Assembly: GCA_012845835.1 (NCBI GenBank)
Contig: JABAKD010000010.1
Coordinates: forward strand, 13,380,401-13,444,400
Source of the DNA: Undaria pinnatifida
Lineage: Eukaryota; Sar; Phaeophyceae; Laminariales; Alariaceae
Length of the DNA: 64,000 nt
Direction of reading: 5' to 3'
Notes under the pieces: generated by a model
The model's database searches: none
What the model was told of the DNA's origin: nothing
The model's input: the letters and a program-made list of their open reading frames with translations, nothing else
Made by a program: the position numbers and the translations under genes
In this document: piece after piece, positions 1-10,176 of the stretch
Layout of the letters: the number at the start of each line of letters is the position of its first letter
How positions within the stretch are numbered: the first letter of the stretch is position 1

Positions 1-412
1 GCACGCACAGTATGTAAGGTAATGCCAAGAGCTCGATAGATACTAATAATCATAACAATGTACTACTATTAATAGCTACCGTTTTTTTAATGAATGCGAT
101 TCCGAGCTTCATTAATCAGATTTCGATCGGATAAATCCGACCACACGCCGACTGATCCTTTATTCTGGCGACGAAACGTGTCGAGTGCGTTTCTTATGAT
201 ACTTTAACTCAATCAAGCATCCGGGGCCAGTAAGGTGACTGACCATGTCCACTGCGTGTCGTCTTCGTAACCACTGAGAGACGCGCACTGAGCCAGCTTC
301 GGAAATATACAATGCATGATATAATAGTATCATCTTGATCCGAGCCTCCCAGATAGACTATCTTTGTGTTGTCTGATCGTGGAGAAACGCGCTGACGTTG
401 TTCCAGGCGGGA
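1..412. other. unannotated stretch
   Basis: No long reading frame, splice-supported exon or recognisable repeat was seen. Composition is mixed and unremarkable. Confidence 0.4.
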
Positions 413-576
413 AACACGGTGGTATGACTGCCTTCGTCATTCAACTCCTCGAATGCTATTGCAAAGGTGCTGCTTGTTGCTAGCTGTGTAGGTCAACACG
501 GTGGTATGACTGCCTTCGTCATTCAACTCCTCGAATGCTATTGCAATGCTGCTGCTTGTTGCTAGCTGTGTAGGTC
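413..576. repeat. 82-bp direct duplication, two copies
   Basis: Two adjacent, almost identical copies begin with AACACGGTGGTATGACTGCC and end near GCTAGCTGTGTAGGTC. They differ at only a few bases (for example AAAGGTGCTG against AATGCTGCTG), so this is a recent local tandem duplication. No coding sense is apparent. Confidence 0.9.
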
Positions 577-699
577 GCTCACTTCTTGTAGATACAGTAC
601 GCGACTACAGCGCTTACGATTTTGTCAGCTTATTATTTCAGACTCGAGTTTATTAGACGAAAATGAAAAATTGTCAGTTTTGTCTGATCGCGCATTGGA

Positions 700-1880
700 C
701 AGGATTCGTACACAAAGTAGGCGTCACCCGGGCACGATAGAGTCACATGCCGGGATCGAAATCCATCCACACATGATACCTCCCCACACGGTGTGGAAAT
801 CCCAACCCCACCGGCCGACTGACTTTCTGATTAGCCATGGTTCGCATGTTGAGCCAGCTCCACCTCGGAAGGATAAAGGGCCCCATCCCCGGTCCAGAGG
901 TCGTTCCACTTCTCTAAACTTCCATCAACCGGGGAAGCAAACGGAGCTTTCTCGGGTCGACACCACCCTGCACGGTGAGAAAACCCCAATCCCGTTGGCT
1001 AATCGCTAATTGGCTCGAGCTCCACAGCGCCGTCCTGGGCGGATAGAGGTCCATCAATGGGGGGCATTTCCGTCGCACACGGGGAAAATAGGGTCCCATC
1101 CCCGATTAATGAATCCCCTGAATCTCTACAGCTCCAAAAACGCGGGAACAATAACGATGACCTCCCGTGTCGACACTACTCCGCACGACGTGGAACTCCA
1201 ACCATATTCGCTCACCGCTGATTGGCTGGGGCTCGGAATAAGGGCAACGCCACCATGGAAGAATATAGAGTCCTGTGCCCGATTCAGAAATCCTGACAAA
1301 CCGGGAACAATATCCGATTTCTCCCGCGCGTCGACACAGCCCCGCACGATTGTGCGACAATCATCTATTATTCACATTGGCTTATCGTTGAGTGGCTGTA
1401 CAGCTCGTAAAGCCAGGGACACCCGGTGAGGAGATAGACCAGCAAACGGGTGGGGGGCGTTTCGACGCACCCGATGAGAATAGGGCCCCATCGCCGTTCC
1501 AGAAATCCTTCCATACCCCATCAACGCCAACAAACCAGGGACGAAAACCGACTTCTCCCGGGTCGACACCACATCGCACGGTGTGGCAGCCTTAGCTAGC
1601 CGAGGTTTGTGTACAACGCCAGCACCACAGAACAGGGTCCAACCCCGGTTCAGAAACCCTTCAAGTTATTTTCAATTAGAAAAAAAAGGGTCAACTCGCG
1701 CTACTGCTGACTTTTTCTTCGTATACCCCAACCCCGCGGTTCGCGGACATTTCATTTGACCCCCTGCCTCGATACCACCCCGCACAGTGTAACCCAACCT
1801 TCGATTGATCGGCTCGGCCGGGGTTCGTGGATAGAGGAAACCACCACTCACTAAGAAGTTCAGCAAGTTCAATGACTATC
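700..1880. repeat. diverged ~160-230 bp tandem repeat
   Basis: A landmark of the type TCTCCCGGGTCGACACCAC followed by GCACGGTGTGG recurs near 949, 1161, 1319, 1553 and 1761, with a weaker form near 780. Between landmarks the units share phrases such as ATAGGGCCCCATCCCCG and AATCCTTCAAACC. Spacing is irregular (about 210, 160, 235 and 208 bp), so the array is old and degraded. Weak open frames run through it but look like by-products of the repeat. It may be a satellite remnant. Confidence 0.7.
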
Positions 1881-2015
1881 ATCTCATGCTGGCCTGTGAT
1901 TAGAGAAGTTGTACATAGACCAATTGCATAATATACAGCAGTCGGTCCAGATGGAGTCGATCGGTGCAACCTGCTTGGGTATCGTTTTATCACAGCAGCA
2001 GTAATACACTTCATT

Positions 2016-2376
2016 TCTTTTCTTGTTCCCATCCCATTTATTGTGATGCTCGCACTACTCTCGCTCTCCCAGTAGCATAACTCAGACCCGGGGTCATATA
2101 GCGGAATCCCCCCCCCCCCCCCCATCCCCACTACGGTACATGCCCTAATTTTCATCGCGAGAAGAATTCAGCGTTTTATTCCCTCGACAATTCGCGTCGA
2201 ATTGTACCTACCCACGCTGCTTGGCGATTTCAGCAGTTAGTTAGTTGATCCTTTTTATTGCCGTTTATTTCTGCAAATAAGTAAAGTCAACAAAGCTCAC
2301 AACGTGGTGGTTGTTCAACTCAAGGATCAACGCCATTCATAGTATTAATAGTGTAACTCCACTAAACCACCGGGGC
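2016..2376 (-). mobile_element. tRNA-derived SINE, family 1, copy 1
   Basis: Read on the - strand, the element opens with CGCCCCGGTGGTTTAGTGG, a tRNA-like head containing an A box. A B-box-like GAGTT(C/G)AAC sequence follows, then a ~250-bp body ending in an A/T-rich tail near 2016. The body includes the phrases reading TACCTACCCACGCTGCTTGGCG and CTCGGTCT-like segments on the + strand. The same body recurs at 29,160 and 40,450. Copy 1 carries an expanded C tract at 2108-2122. It abuts a family-2 SINE at its head. Confidence 0.75.
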
Positions 2377-2672
2377 GTATCAGGTTATCCTCGAGCCTGC
2401 TATAGATCAATTTCGTGAGTTCGAATCCCCCCGAGTTCGCACTCGTATAAATTTCGTCAGAGGCTTTTTCTTGTGCACTAATTGACTTGCGGAAAGCGCA
2501 AGAGCGTGAGTTAGCAACACTCGATGAAAAATCGACGATCAGTGGGTGCTGAACCACATATGCGCAAAAAGAAAATGAAGGCAATAACCGGGGCGGGGAA
2601 AGGACGACACCTGTGATCACGGCTTGTATGTCCAGAAGCTGGAAAGTAGAAGTGTGCCAAAAAAAAAAAAAC
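2366..2672 (+). mobile_element. tRNA-derived SINE, family 2, copy 1
   Basis: The element starts at the family-1 head and reads TATCAGGTTATCCTCGAGCC, then a B box (GTGAGTTCGAATCC). The body contains TTGACTTGCGGAAAGCGC and CCAGAAGCTGGAAAGTAGAA and ends in a poly-A run at 2660-2671. A second copy in opposite orientation lies at 24,540-24,878. The first ~11 bases of the head are replaced by the reverse complement of the family-1 head, so the two elements meet head to head. Confidence 0.75.
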
Positions 2673-2675
2673 ACT

Positions 2676-4069
2676 ACCTCTCAGTGTGGTAGAAGAGATG
2701 ACCAATCAGCAATCAGCAGCAAGGAGCACGTCAAGTACGAAGCAACACAAGCTTATTTGTCAGTTACGTACCAACACGACCGCTTGCACTTGGCCTGCAA
2801 ACGATTACAGCAACGGAGTCAGGGACCACAGCAACAAGAAAGCACGCCATCTTCCAAAGAGTCTTCTCGGGGGAAAAAAAACACCAAACGCGTACGATGC
2901 GATACGGGACGAATGCATGCCACTTACTTGTTTCTTCCGTGGATACTGTCCACTTTTACTACGACCTTCGCGTGGCGCAGCTTAACAACAGGAGGAACAA
3001 TTATTTTTCCCCTTGTTTTTTGTGTCGACAATGTATGGTACACCCTCGCTCCATGCCACAAAATATGTCATCGACAAAAAGCGTATTGTGTGTAATAGAG
3101 GATCGCTGTGTGTGGTCTTTCTCGTACGTACTTACTTCAAAGTATATTGCTTGCACGAGAGTACAAACCATGTCGATTTGTCCGAACTTGTATAATGCCA
3201 CCCTCGAGGCCCCGGGGACGCAGCCACTCGCAATGCTGCTGTGTGGATTTTTCTGGGGCAGTAATCGTGAGCACTACTACCTCCTCGTCTTAGTTACACG
3301 TCCGCTTGCCACTTCTATATCCATGTATGTATGTACATGTACCTATACCGAAATTCAATAAATAAATGCACTACTATGATACCTACCGCAATACCGTGGG
3401 GATTTTCTCACAGTAAATATTATTAGTTTCGGGACGAAATATGACGCCAATTTGGAAACAATGTCTTGCCAAGTTTTGTTTTATCAACCGCTCCATACAT
3501 CAAGATCCCAAGAATAACTGGAGAGTACCGTTCACAACACATTTTTTCGCGCGCTTCTCGCTGGTCTCGCTCAGCATCCATCCGCGTTCACGTCGAGGTG
3601 CTGGACGGATTGACCAGCAACAACAACAGTCAGTAGCCAGCGCAGTTCTTGCAACCACGCACAACAAAGCGTTCGGAACACAAATACCTTGATAATCACA
3701 CCTAGGTCCTACCTTTAGAAGTGCATCCAGGTTTCGTTTGTGGGGATAAATATAAATGGAAATCGTGTGGGATGCTTTTATGCGGTCCTGAAAGATGGGT
3801 CGTTGATCGTGGACCAATATATACGGAACGACTCTGTGGAGCGGAGACGAAAAAGACTGACAAAACATTGCTTCTCGTACTGCGATTTTTAAAAGCGACC
3901 ACTCCGTTCATTGTGTTAATTTTCTATTTTATGTTATGGTCTCTGGTCTGTTTTGTTGTGTTCTCGTACCCGGTACGCTAGAATTTCACTTGCTTCATAC
4001 CTTGGCCAATTGCGATTGTTTGATTTTTTCTGCCTCACAAGCTGCGACCACATAATAGTAAGTTGTATA
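2676..4069. other. unannotated stretch with a partial interspersed repeat
   Basis: No gene is supported. Around 3430-3610 the sequence resembles, with many differences, the 340-bp repeat found intact at 4070 and 43,155; it shares CGCTTCTCGCTGGTCTCGCT and CGTTCACGTCGAGGTG. The rest shows no feature I recognise. Confidence 0.4.
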
Positions 4070-4410
4070 TGCCACCGAAAAATTCAAAACATTAGCATCT
4101 ACCGTTTGGAAATGGTGCCAATTTTGTAAATTATCCAGGCGCTGCAGCCATTAAGATACAACCAAATTCTCCGCAATTCCTCCTCAACATGCGGTATTTT
4201 TGCAACTTCTCGCTTGTCTCGCTCGGCATCCGTCCGCGTTCACGTCGATGTGCGGAACGGACACGGCAGGGCGAGGGGTGTTGGAGCCGCCCCCCGAAGC
4301 CGGCGCTCGAACGAAGCTATTTGACCGAGAATTCCAGTTCCGCGAATCGCATACTTAGGCCAAGACAAAGAAAAACTCCTGACCGAATCCCTGAAACAAA
4401 AGCATGATTT
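4070..4410 (+). repeat. 340-bp interspersed repeat, copy 1
   Basis: This segment matches 43,155-43,510 along its whole length, sharing GTAAATTATCCAGGCG-like, CAACATGCGGTATTTTTGCA, GTCCGCGTTCACGTCGATGT and GAGAATTCCAGTTCCGCGAA. A partial third copy lies at 3430-3610. The aligned copies keep no common long reading frame, so I treat it as a transposon fragment or non-coding repeat. A GC hairpin module follows directly at 4418. Confidence 0.7.
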
Positions 4411-4417
4411 TATATAT

Positions 4418-4457
4418 GGGCGCCGGCGAATGCCGGCGCCCATGCGGAGCCCTTGTA
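4418..4457 (+). repeat. GC hairpin module ending CCCTTGTA
   Basis: A perfect inverted repeat (stem GGGCGCCGGC, loop GAAT) at 4418-4441 is followed by ATGCGGAGCCCTTGTA. The same module, reverse-complemented, is at 39,623-39,662. Other sites have a different stem but the same GCGGAGC...CTTGTA(C) end, as expected of a conserved transposon terminus. Confidence 0.7.
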
Positions 4458-4499
4458 GGTGTATGTATATGTGACCTAAACCTCTTGAAAACCCTTTCT

Positions 4500-4960
4500 C
4501 CTCTCCCCTTCCCCTTCCCCCCCCCCCCCCCCCTTTTTTTTCCCGCTCCCTTTTGCTTAAACGCCCCACCTAACATCGAAATCTGTCAGAGTAATAAACG
4601 CTTGTACGCACGTGATATCACCTCATTATCTTTCTAGAACCATCCATGCCTCCGCTGCAATTCAACCCCCCGCCCCCTGCGGCAATTCACCCCCCCCTCC
4701 CCCCTTCCCCCCCCCCCCCCCCCCGCACCCCCTCGAACGCTCCGCCCTCTCCTCACTGGTTGTACGACTTACAGGATAGGATTTATAGTTGCCACGCACA
4801 GATTGAGCTGCCCCGCCCGTCCCCCCCCCCCCCCCTCCTCTTGATCAAACCCAGCCCCCCACGTCCTTAAAAACTCCGCCCTCCCCTCACCGGTTATTCG
4901 ACTTACAGGATTCACTTGATGAACTGATGCATTTCCTTCCGCAGCTGTCAGATTTTGTCC
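4500..4960. repeat. C-tract-rich tandem repeat
   Basis: Several poly-C runs (near 4517, 4710 and 4827) alternate with two copies of a segment reading CTCCGCCCTCTCCTCACTGG, TTNTACGACTTACAGGAT at about 4735-4780 and 4874-4910. This is a short, imperfect tandem duplication with slippage at the C tracts. No coding sense. Confidence 0.6.
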
Positions 4961-5107
4961 CCCTCCAAAAAGGGTTTTGTAGTTTCCGCGCACAGACTGA
5001 CTAACATCATCCTGTTGACCCTGATAGCTACACTGTAGTTGCAAGGGGAGTCGCCGACCTATATCCTTAATGAGGACGCACAACCCGTACTACGCGCGAT
5101 CGGAGTA

Positions 5108-5158
5108 TCACACACAGCTTGCCAAGATGAGTTTCGACAAAATCCTCGGTCTCACAGC
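5108..5158 (-). repeat. short interspersed GAGTTCGA...GCAAGCTG repeat
   Basis: On the - strand this reads CTGTGAGACCGAGGATTTTG, then TCGAAACTCATCTTGGCAAGCTGTGTGTGA-like sequence. It is one of seven ~55-bp copies in the window (also at 13,440; 14,439; 16,516; 23,663; 29,943; 32,063). It is closest to the copy at 29,943, with which it also shares the flanking GTATCACAC/GATCGCGCG. Confidence 0.65.
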
Positions 5159-5159
5159 A

Positions 5160-6930
5160 TGGTTTTATTTTTATTTTTGTAATATTGTACATTGGGAAGT
5201 GGTCACAGGCGGGACACCCCCATGTTTTTCGGTCATTTGAGGGTATAGTATAGGGGGAAAGCGCCCGCGGAACGTTCCCGCGCTTGCCCCAAATTGCCTT
5301 ATATTCAGTTCTGACGCGCTGGCAAGACACCCGCAGCCCATGCCGAGCTCGCGCGCCGTTTTTTTTTTTGGGGGGGGGCAGTATATTGGGGCTATCATAT
5401 CGGGGCCGCGACGCAAGAGGGGGCAGAGTAATCCCCCGTTTTGACTACAACTTAGCGGGGTATGCCCCCAAATCTGCTAGCGTTATGTGCTACCCCTTGT
5501 TATTTATCTACCGTCATGGTGTGGATAGTAGCTCTCTGGTTAGGCCAACGGACGAGAAAAGGCTGTACCAACTTCTCTCCCGCGTGACAGCCCATTGCCT
5601 TCTTTTCTTCTTGACCGAATCACTGATGTATTCGTTATAATTTAGCCCTACCGCTAATCATTTCGTGTAAGTATGGGATTGGATGTTTCTTTACCTCAGA
5701 CTTTTTTGCTGAACACACACCATCGGCCGGGGACTTGAAGTCAACTTATTACATGCAGTAAACCAAGTTTTGTTTTAGACCCTTTCCCGCAGTAAAAGTC
5801 CCACCTGGTGCCGAACCTCATGTAAAAATTACACCTGGTATTTTATAGCTTACAGCAAACGATTCCCGAGATAGAATGGTGTGCAATTATTGCCAGTCTG
5901 ATCGTACATACGCGTTGTAGTGTTTCGGAAATTCTCCGACCAGCAGAAAACATGCCATACACTCGTAAAATGGCAACATGTTCACGATGAGAGTGGTATG
6001 GCGTACAACTCCGAAAAACACAGCACGCTCTCGACCCTTTTCTTTGTTCTGGCAGTTTTGGTGCCGGCATCTCAGTGGGCGGAACTGACTCTGAGGCGGT
6101 TTCGTAGTAATCAGTATTCGAAAGTATAATGGGGTTTTGATCAGTGTGTCTGCACCCGCTTTACGTGGCAGGCCTAGTGTGTTGGGGGTGGAAACTTCCG
6201 GTCGAGGGAGGGGATGACATGATTTTGTGCTTTACTGTAAAGTGTCTCAGTGGAATGTCTATTTTCAGGTAGGCCCTGGTAGTTTTGAGGAGAAGAAACG
6301 AGCTTAGCCGTGCTGCTGTTTACACGCGTATTTTTCGTTGACTATTGAGGCCCTAGGCGCCAGTCCCCAAAGGTCTACGGACTGTCTAACAATAGTTGTT
6401 GTGCTAGAATCCGCAGTTTTGACGCGAAGACGGGAAAAATGACGGTCCTTCTTGTGTCTGGCGCGCTTGGGCGTGTTTGCACCGCTGCTTTGGCAACCAA
6501 GTGTAAGTTGACACACGACACATAAGTTAAATTGTGGAGAGCTTCAGCTTCGTTTTGTACCCATCCGCCGGAGGTAAAAATATGATGAAAGAAGAAGAAA
6601 AATAAATTTGATGTTGTGGGGTTGGTTGAGTTTAGTCTCTGAGCGGACCCCGGAGCATGGTGCGTGCACGTCGCCCGGGTCTGGCCGCGAAGAGCGTGGG
6701 GGCTCTTCGCGACCTCCCTCGACTCTGCATAATAAGCGCCTTGTGCGCGTGGGAGGACACATGATGGATGATCGTGAGCTGTTTCATTCGTTGATTCGTT
6801 GTAATTTATTATGTTGCGGTTTTTGTTGGTTGGTTTGTTTATCGTATAATACGAGTGTATCATTGTCCTGCTCTTGTCGGACAGACGATTGGTCGACTCC
6901 ACCCGTCAACCCGTTCCACTCCCCTCTTGT
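5160..6930. other. unannotated stretch
   Basis: No gene is supported. Visible items are a poly-T/poly-G junction at 5358-5379 and a TACACCTGGTATTTTAT motif at 5830. A short segment near 6560 (CCATCCGCCGGAGG) resembles CCTCCGGCGGATGG at 8605 in inverted orientation. Confidence 0.35.
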
Positions 6931-6934
6931 TCTG

Positions 6935-7460
6935 TCGTGTCCTGTCCCGTCCTGTCGTGTCCTGTCCTGTCCTGTCCTGTCCTGTCCTGTCCTGTCCTGT
7001 CCTGTCCTGTCCTGTCCTGTCCTGTCCTGTCCTGTCCTGTCCTGTCCTGTCCTGTCCTGTCCTGTCCTGTCCTGTCCTGTCCTGTCCTGTCCTGTCCTGT
7101 CCTGTCCTGTCCTGTCCTGTCCTGTCCTGTCCTGTCCTGTCCTGTCCTGTCCTGTCCTGTCCTGTCCTGTCCTGTCCTGTCCTGTCCTGTCCTGTCCTGT
7201 CCTGTCCTGTCCTGTCCTGTCCTGTCCTGTCCTGTCCCGTCCCGTCCCGTCCCGTCCCGTCCCGTCCCGTCCCGTCCCGTCCCGTCCCGTCCCGTCCCGT
7301 CCCGTCCCGTCCCGTCCCGTCCCGTCCCGTCCCGTCCCGTCCCGTCCCGTCCCGTCCCGTCCCGTCCCGTCCCGTCCTGCCCTGCCCTGCCCTGCCCTGC
7401 CCTGCCCTGCCCTGCCCTGCCCTGCCCTGCCCTGTCCTGCCCCGTCCTGTCCTGTCCTGT
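6935..7460. repeat. pentanucleotide array: CCTGT, CCCGT and CCTGC blocks
   Basis: About 100 head-to-tail 5-bp units. CCTGT dominates to about 7232, CCCGT from about 7233 to 7375, CCTGC from about 7376 to 7435, then a few CCTGT units. Each block is nearly pure. Because 5 is not a multiple of 3, all six frames stay open and read a five-residue repeat; these long frames are artefacts of the array, not genes. Confidence 0.97.
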
Positions 7461-7762
7461 AGTATTGTGGACGGTGCAGCGTCAAGGCCCACGTGACGCG
7501 ACCTGCGCACGCACGGCCAGGGTGAGCGGGGCGAGGAGGGGAAAGCATCATGGCTGATATTCTGAGTGAGTGGTGTCGCATTTCTGGGCGCGCGCGGGGG
7601 GGGGAGGGTGACAGCGTGGGTGGAGAGAGTGACTCAAGATGCGTGGTACGATATGGTAGTATTTGGCCTAAACAGTTCTAGGCACCTTTTTTTTTTTGTT
7701 CAAAATGTTGCCGAATGACGGGGCTCTCGGAATGATTATGTGCGCAGTGCAGGTGTGGTTTA

Positions 7763-8571
7763 GGTTTTGTCAGGGCTTTTCACGGGTCGGGTCGGGTCGG
7801 GTCGGGTCGGGTCGGGTCGGGTCGGGTCAGCGACCCGACCCGACCCGTGAGAATTTCGAGACATCTTGACCCGACCCGACCCGACCCTGACCTGTGAGAA
7901 TTTCGAGACGTCTTGACCCCACCCGACCCGACCCGCGAGATTTTGAAAGCCTCCTGACCCGACCCGACCCGACCCGCGAAAGTTTGAAAATCTCCTGACC
8001 CGGCCCGACCCGACCCGCGAGGTTTTGAAATCCTCCTGACCCGACCCGACCCGACCCGCCACAATTCGGGTGACCCGCGAGATGCGGGTTTCATGCGGGT
8101 CAAGTCGACTTGACCCGTGACATTTCTCACGGGTCAAAGTCGAAAAGTCGCGGGTCAAAGCATGTATACCTCGGTCAGTTGGTTGATCCTTGGTCCCTCG
8201 TTCTTTTCCCAGTATGTCGTGTTCTCTGGGTTTTTTACCGGCATTGTTTGCAGCTGGTGACCATGTCATGTTGTGTGCGCGCGAAAAATGGGCAAGAAAC
8301 CGCAACCCGCATGCATGGGCATGCCCGTACCGCTAGACCACCGAGTCAACCGACGAGCGAGCCGACGAGCGAGCTAGTTGTAAGTTATATGCAATCTCTG
8401 GCCCCGGCAAGCAGCCTCGCTGAGCCGCCTCCGGCAGCAAGCCCACAACTGGGGCGGTGGATCTGTCAGCAGGGGCTGCGATCCGCGAGGATGCGTTGTC
8501 TGCTGCTGTTGCTTGCTGCTGCCAGGCTGCTGCTGCTGCTGCTACTGCTTCGACGTCGACTGCTCTTGTTG

Positions 8572-8602
<31 letters not shown>

Positions 8603-9669
8603 CATCCTCCGGCGGATGGGGAAAAATAAAGCTTTAGCTCACCACACTTCCACGTATTTTCATACGCGTCGTGTGTCGATTTAACTCAGTTGCTTTCGCA
8701 GCCCAACGCTAGCTGGCGCACCCTTCGGGTCCTATTGTTGCTTTCTTACGTTTGGTCACATTTCGTACTGGTATGATAATTCTCGAGCTAGCTACTACTA
8801 CTGCTGTATCATCTATCTTTTATCTGTGCAGTCTCCAGTCCCCGCAAGCAGCCCAGCTGAGCCGCCTCCGGCAGCAAGCCCACAACTGGGGCGGTGGGTC
8901 TGTCAGGAGGGGCTGCGATCCGCGAGAATCCGGAGTTTGCTGCTGCTGCTTGCTGCTGCCAGTACTTGCTGCTGCCAGTGCTGCTGCTGCTGCTTCGACG
9001 ATGACTGCTCTTCTTGCCTTTTTACGTTTGGTCACATTTCGTACTGGTATGACCGTAATATTACTACTGTTGTTACGGCTTCAGCAGGTACGGGATTCGC
9101 GTCACACTGCTGTATGCCTTGGTACGAGTAGCTAGGGGTACTGCCTGGTGATTGTTCTGCATGCTGTGATGACATTGTATGATCGGAGCATCGGCACGAG
9201 GGAGGCAGGAAGCGGAAATGTTTGTATTTTATTTGCGGACCCGCGGGCCCGATCCGCGGGGCGCCTGCACGGCATCAATGGCTCTCAGCTGTAAGTTTGA
9301 AAAAGGCGGATCCGCGGGCCAGATCCGTGGGTTTGAACCGCGGGTCAGCCCAAAACAACTCGCGGGTCATTATGGCTTGACCCGCGAAGTGACCCGTATC
9401 TCGCGGGTCATGACCCGACCCGACCCGCGAGATTTTGAAAACCTCTTGACCCGACCCGACCCGACCCGCGAGATTTTGAAACCTCTTGACCCGACCCGAC
9501 CCGACCCGCGAGATTTTGAAGCCTCTTGACCCGACCCGACCCGACCCGACCCGCGAGATTTTGAAAACCTCTTGACCCGACCCGACCCGACCCGACCCGC
9601 GAGATTTCGAAACCCCCTTGACCCGACCCGCGGGTCGGGTCATGACCCGTGAAAAGCCCTGGGTTTTGT
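7763..9669. mobile_element. non-autonomous hAT element with 8-bp target duplication
   Basis: The element proper is 7771-9661. Its ends are inverted repeats of CAGGGCTTTTCACGGGTC. The 8-bp direct repeat GGTTTTGT flanks it at 7763-7770 and 9662-9669. An 8-bp duplication and CA-start inverted ends are hallmarks of the hAT superfamily. Both subterminal regions (7785-8110 and 9390-9640) hold arrays of GACCCGACCCG blocks spaced by GCGAGATTTTGAAA-like phrases, the kind of repeated subterminal motif that hAT transposases bind. The ~1.9-kb interior encodes no transposase. It holds an internal direct duplication (about 8390-8600 and 8826-9030, marked by GAGCCGCCTCCGGCAGCAAG) and a poly-T tract, so mobility would need a transposase supplied elsewhere. 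Confidence 0.88.
7785..8110. repeat. left subterminal GACCCG array of the hAT element
   Basis: Seven GGGTC units come first, then about five units of (GACCC)n plus a ~30-bp spacer containing GAGAATTTCGAGACATCTT or GCGAGATTTTGAAAGCCTCC. The units sit in inverted orientation to the GGGTC block, so the end folds back on itself. The matching array at the right end is 9390-9640. Confidence 0.85.
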
Positions 9670-9968
9670 GTACACGCAAAGTGTATGCATTTGATGGGGC
9701 AGATACGCGCGGTCATGCTCTCTCTGGGGGTGCGCTTGCTCTGGGCGAGGCCGTGATCCACAGCAGCAGATGCCTGGGTTGGGAATGAGTGGGGGGGGGG
9801 AATGGGGAGGTTAGAGGAGGGGCGTGCTCTTGACTGTCGGTTGGTTCGCGCAGCACCATGGCAGTGCGTGGTCGTATACGGCGACACTCGCGGCGCGAGA
9901 GAGCTGCGGAGCTGACGGAGCGACCATACCGACGGACCCGCTGCCGGAGTTATTTTTTCATAACATTC

Positions 9969-10176
9969 CAGTGTTTTTCACGGGGGGCCATCCGGCCCGT
10001 AGGCCGGGTCAGGAAATAATGCGTGTCGAGTCGGGTCGGGTCGATTCACGAGGTGTTTGAACTATCACGGATCGGGTAGGATCGGGTTACCCTGAGCCTG
10101 CCCGACCCGTGAAAATGTACCCCCTGCCCTGGCCTTTACCCGCGAGTATTGGCCCGACTCGGGAAAAAAAGCCCTG
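9969..10176. mobile_element. short hAT-like MITE related to the 7.8-kb element
   Basis: Left end CAGTGTTTTTCACGGGG and right end GGGAAAAAAAGCCCTG are degraded versions of the hAT termini at 7771/9661. The interior contains GTCGGGTCGGGTCGATTCACG and CCCGACCCGTGAAAATG, like the subterminal units of that element. I could not see a convincing 8-bp duplication, so the borders are approximate. It lies about 470 bp upstream of the TPR gene. Confidence 0.5.

Noticed and set aside
6608-7581. Overlapping frames of 210-284 codons on both strands
   Set aside because: They run through the pentanucleotide array, where a 5-bp period keeps every frame open. The residues are a five-residue repeat, not protein.
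7760-9887. Arg/Gly/Val-rich frames over the GACCCG arrays
   Set aside because: They follow the hAT subterminal repeats and start or stop without regard to element or splice boundaries.
9969-10176. Exact 8-bp target duplication for the short hAT-like element
   Set aside because: Flanks AACATTC and GTGAAACT do not match; the element is kept only as a tentative call from its ends.
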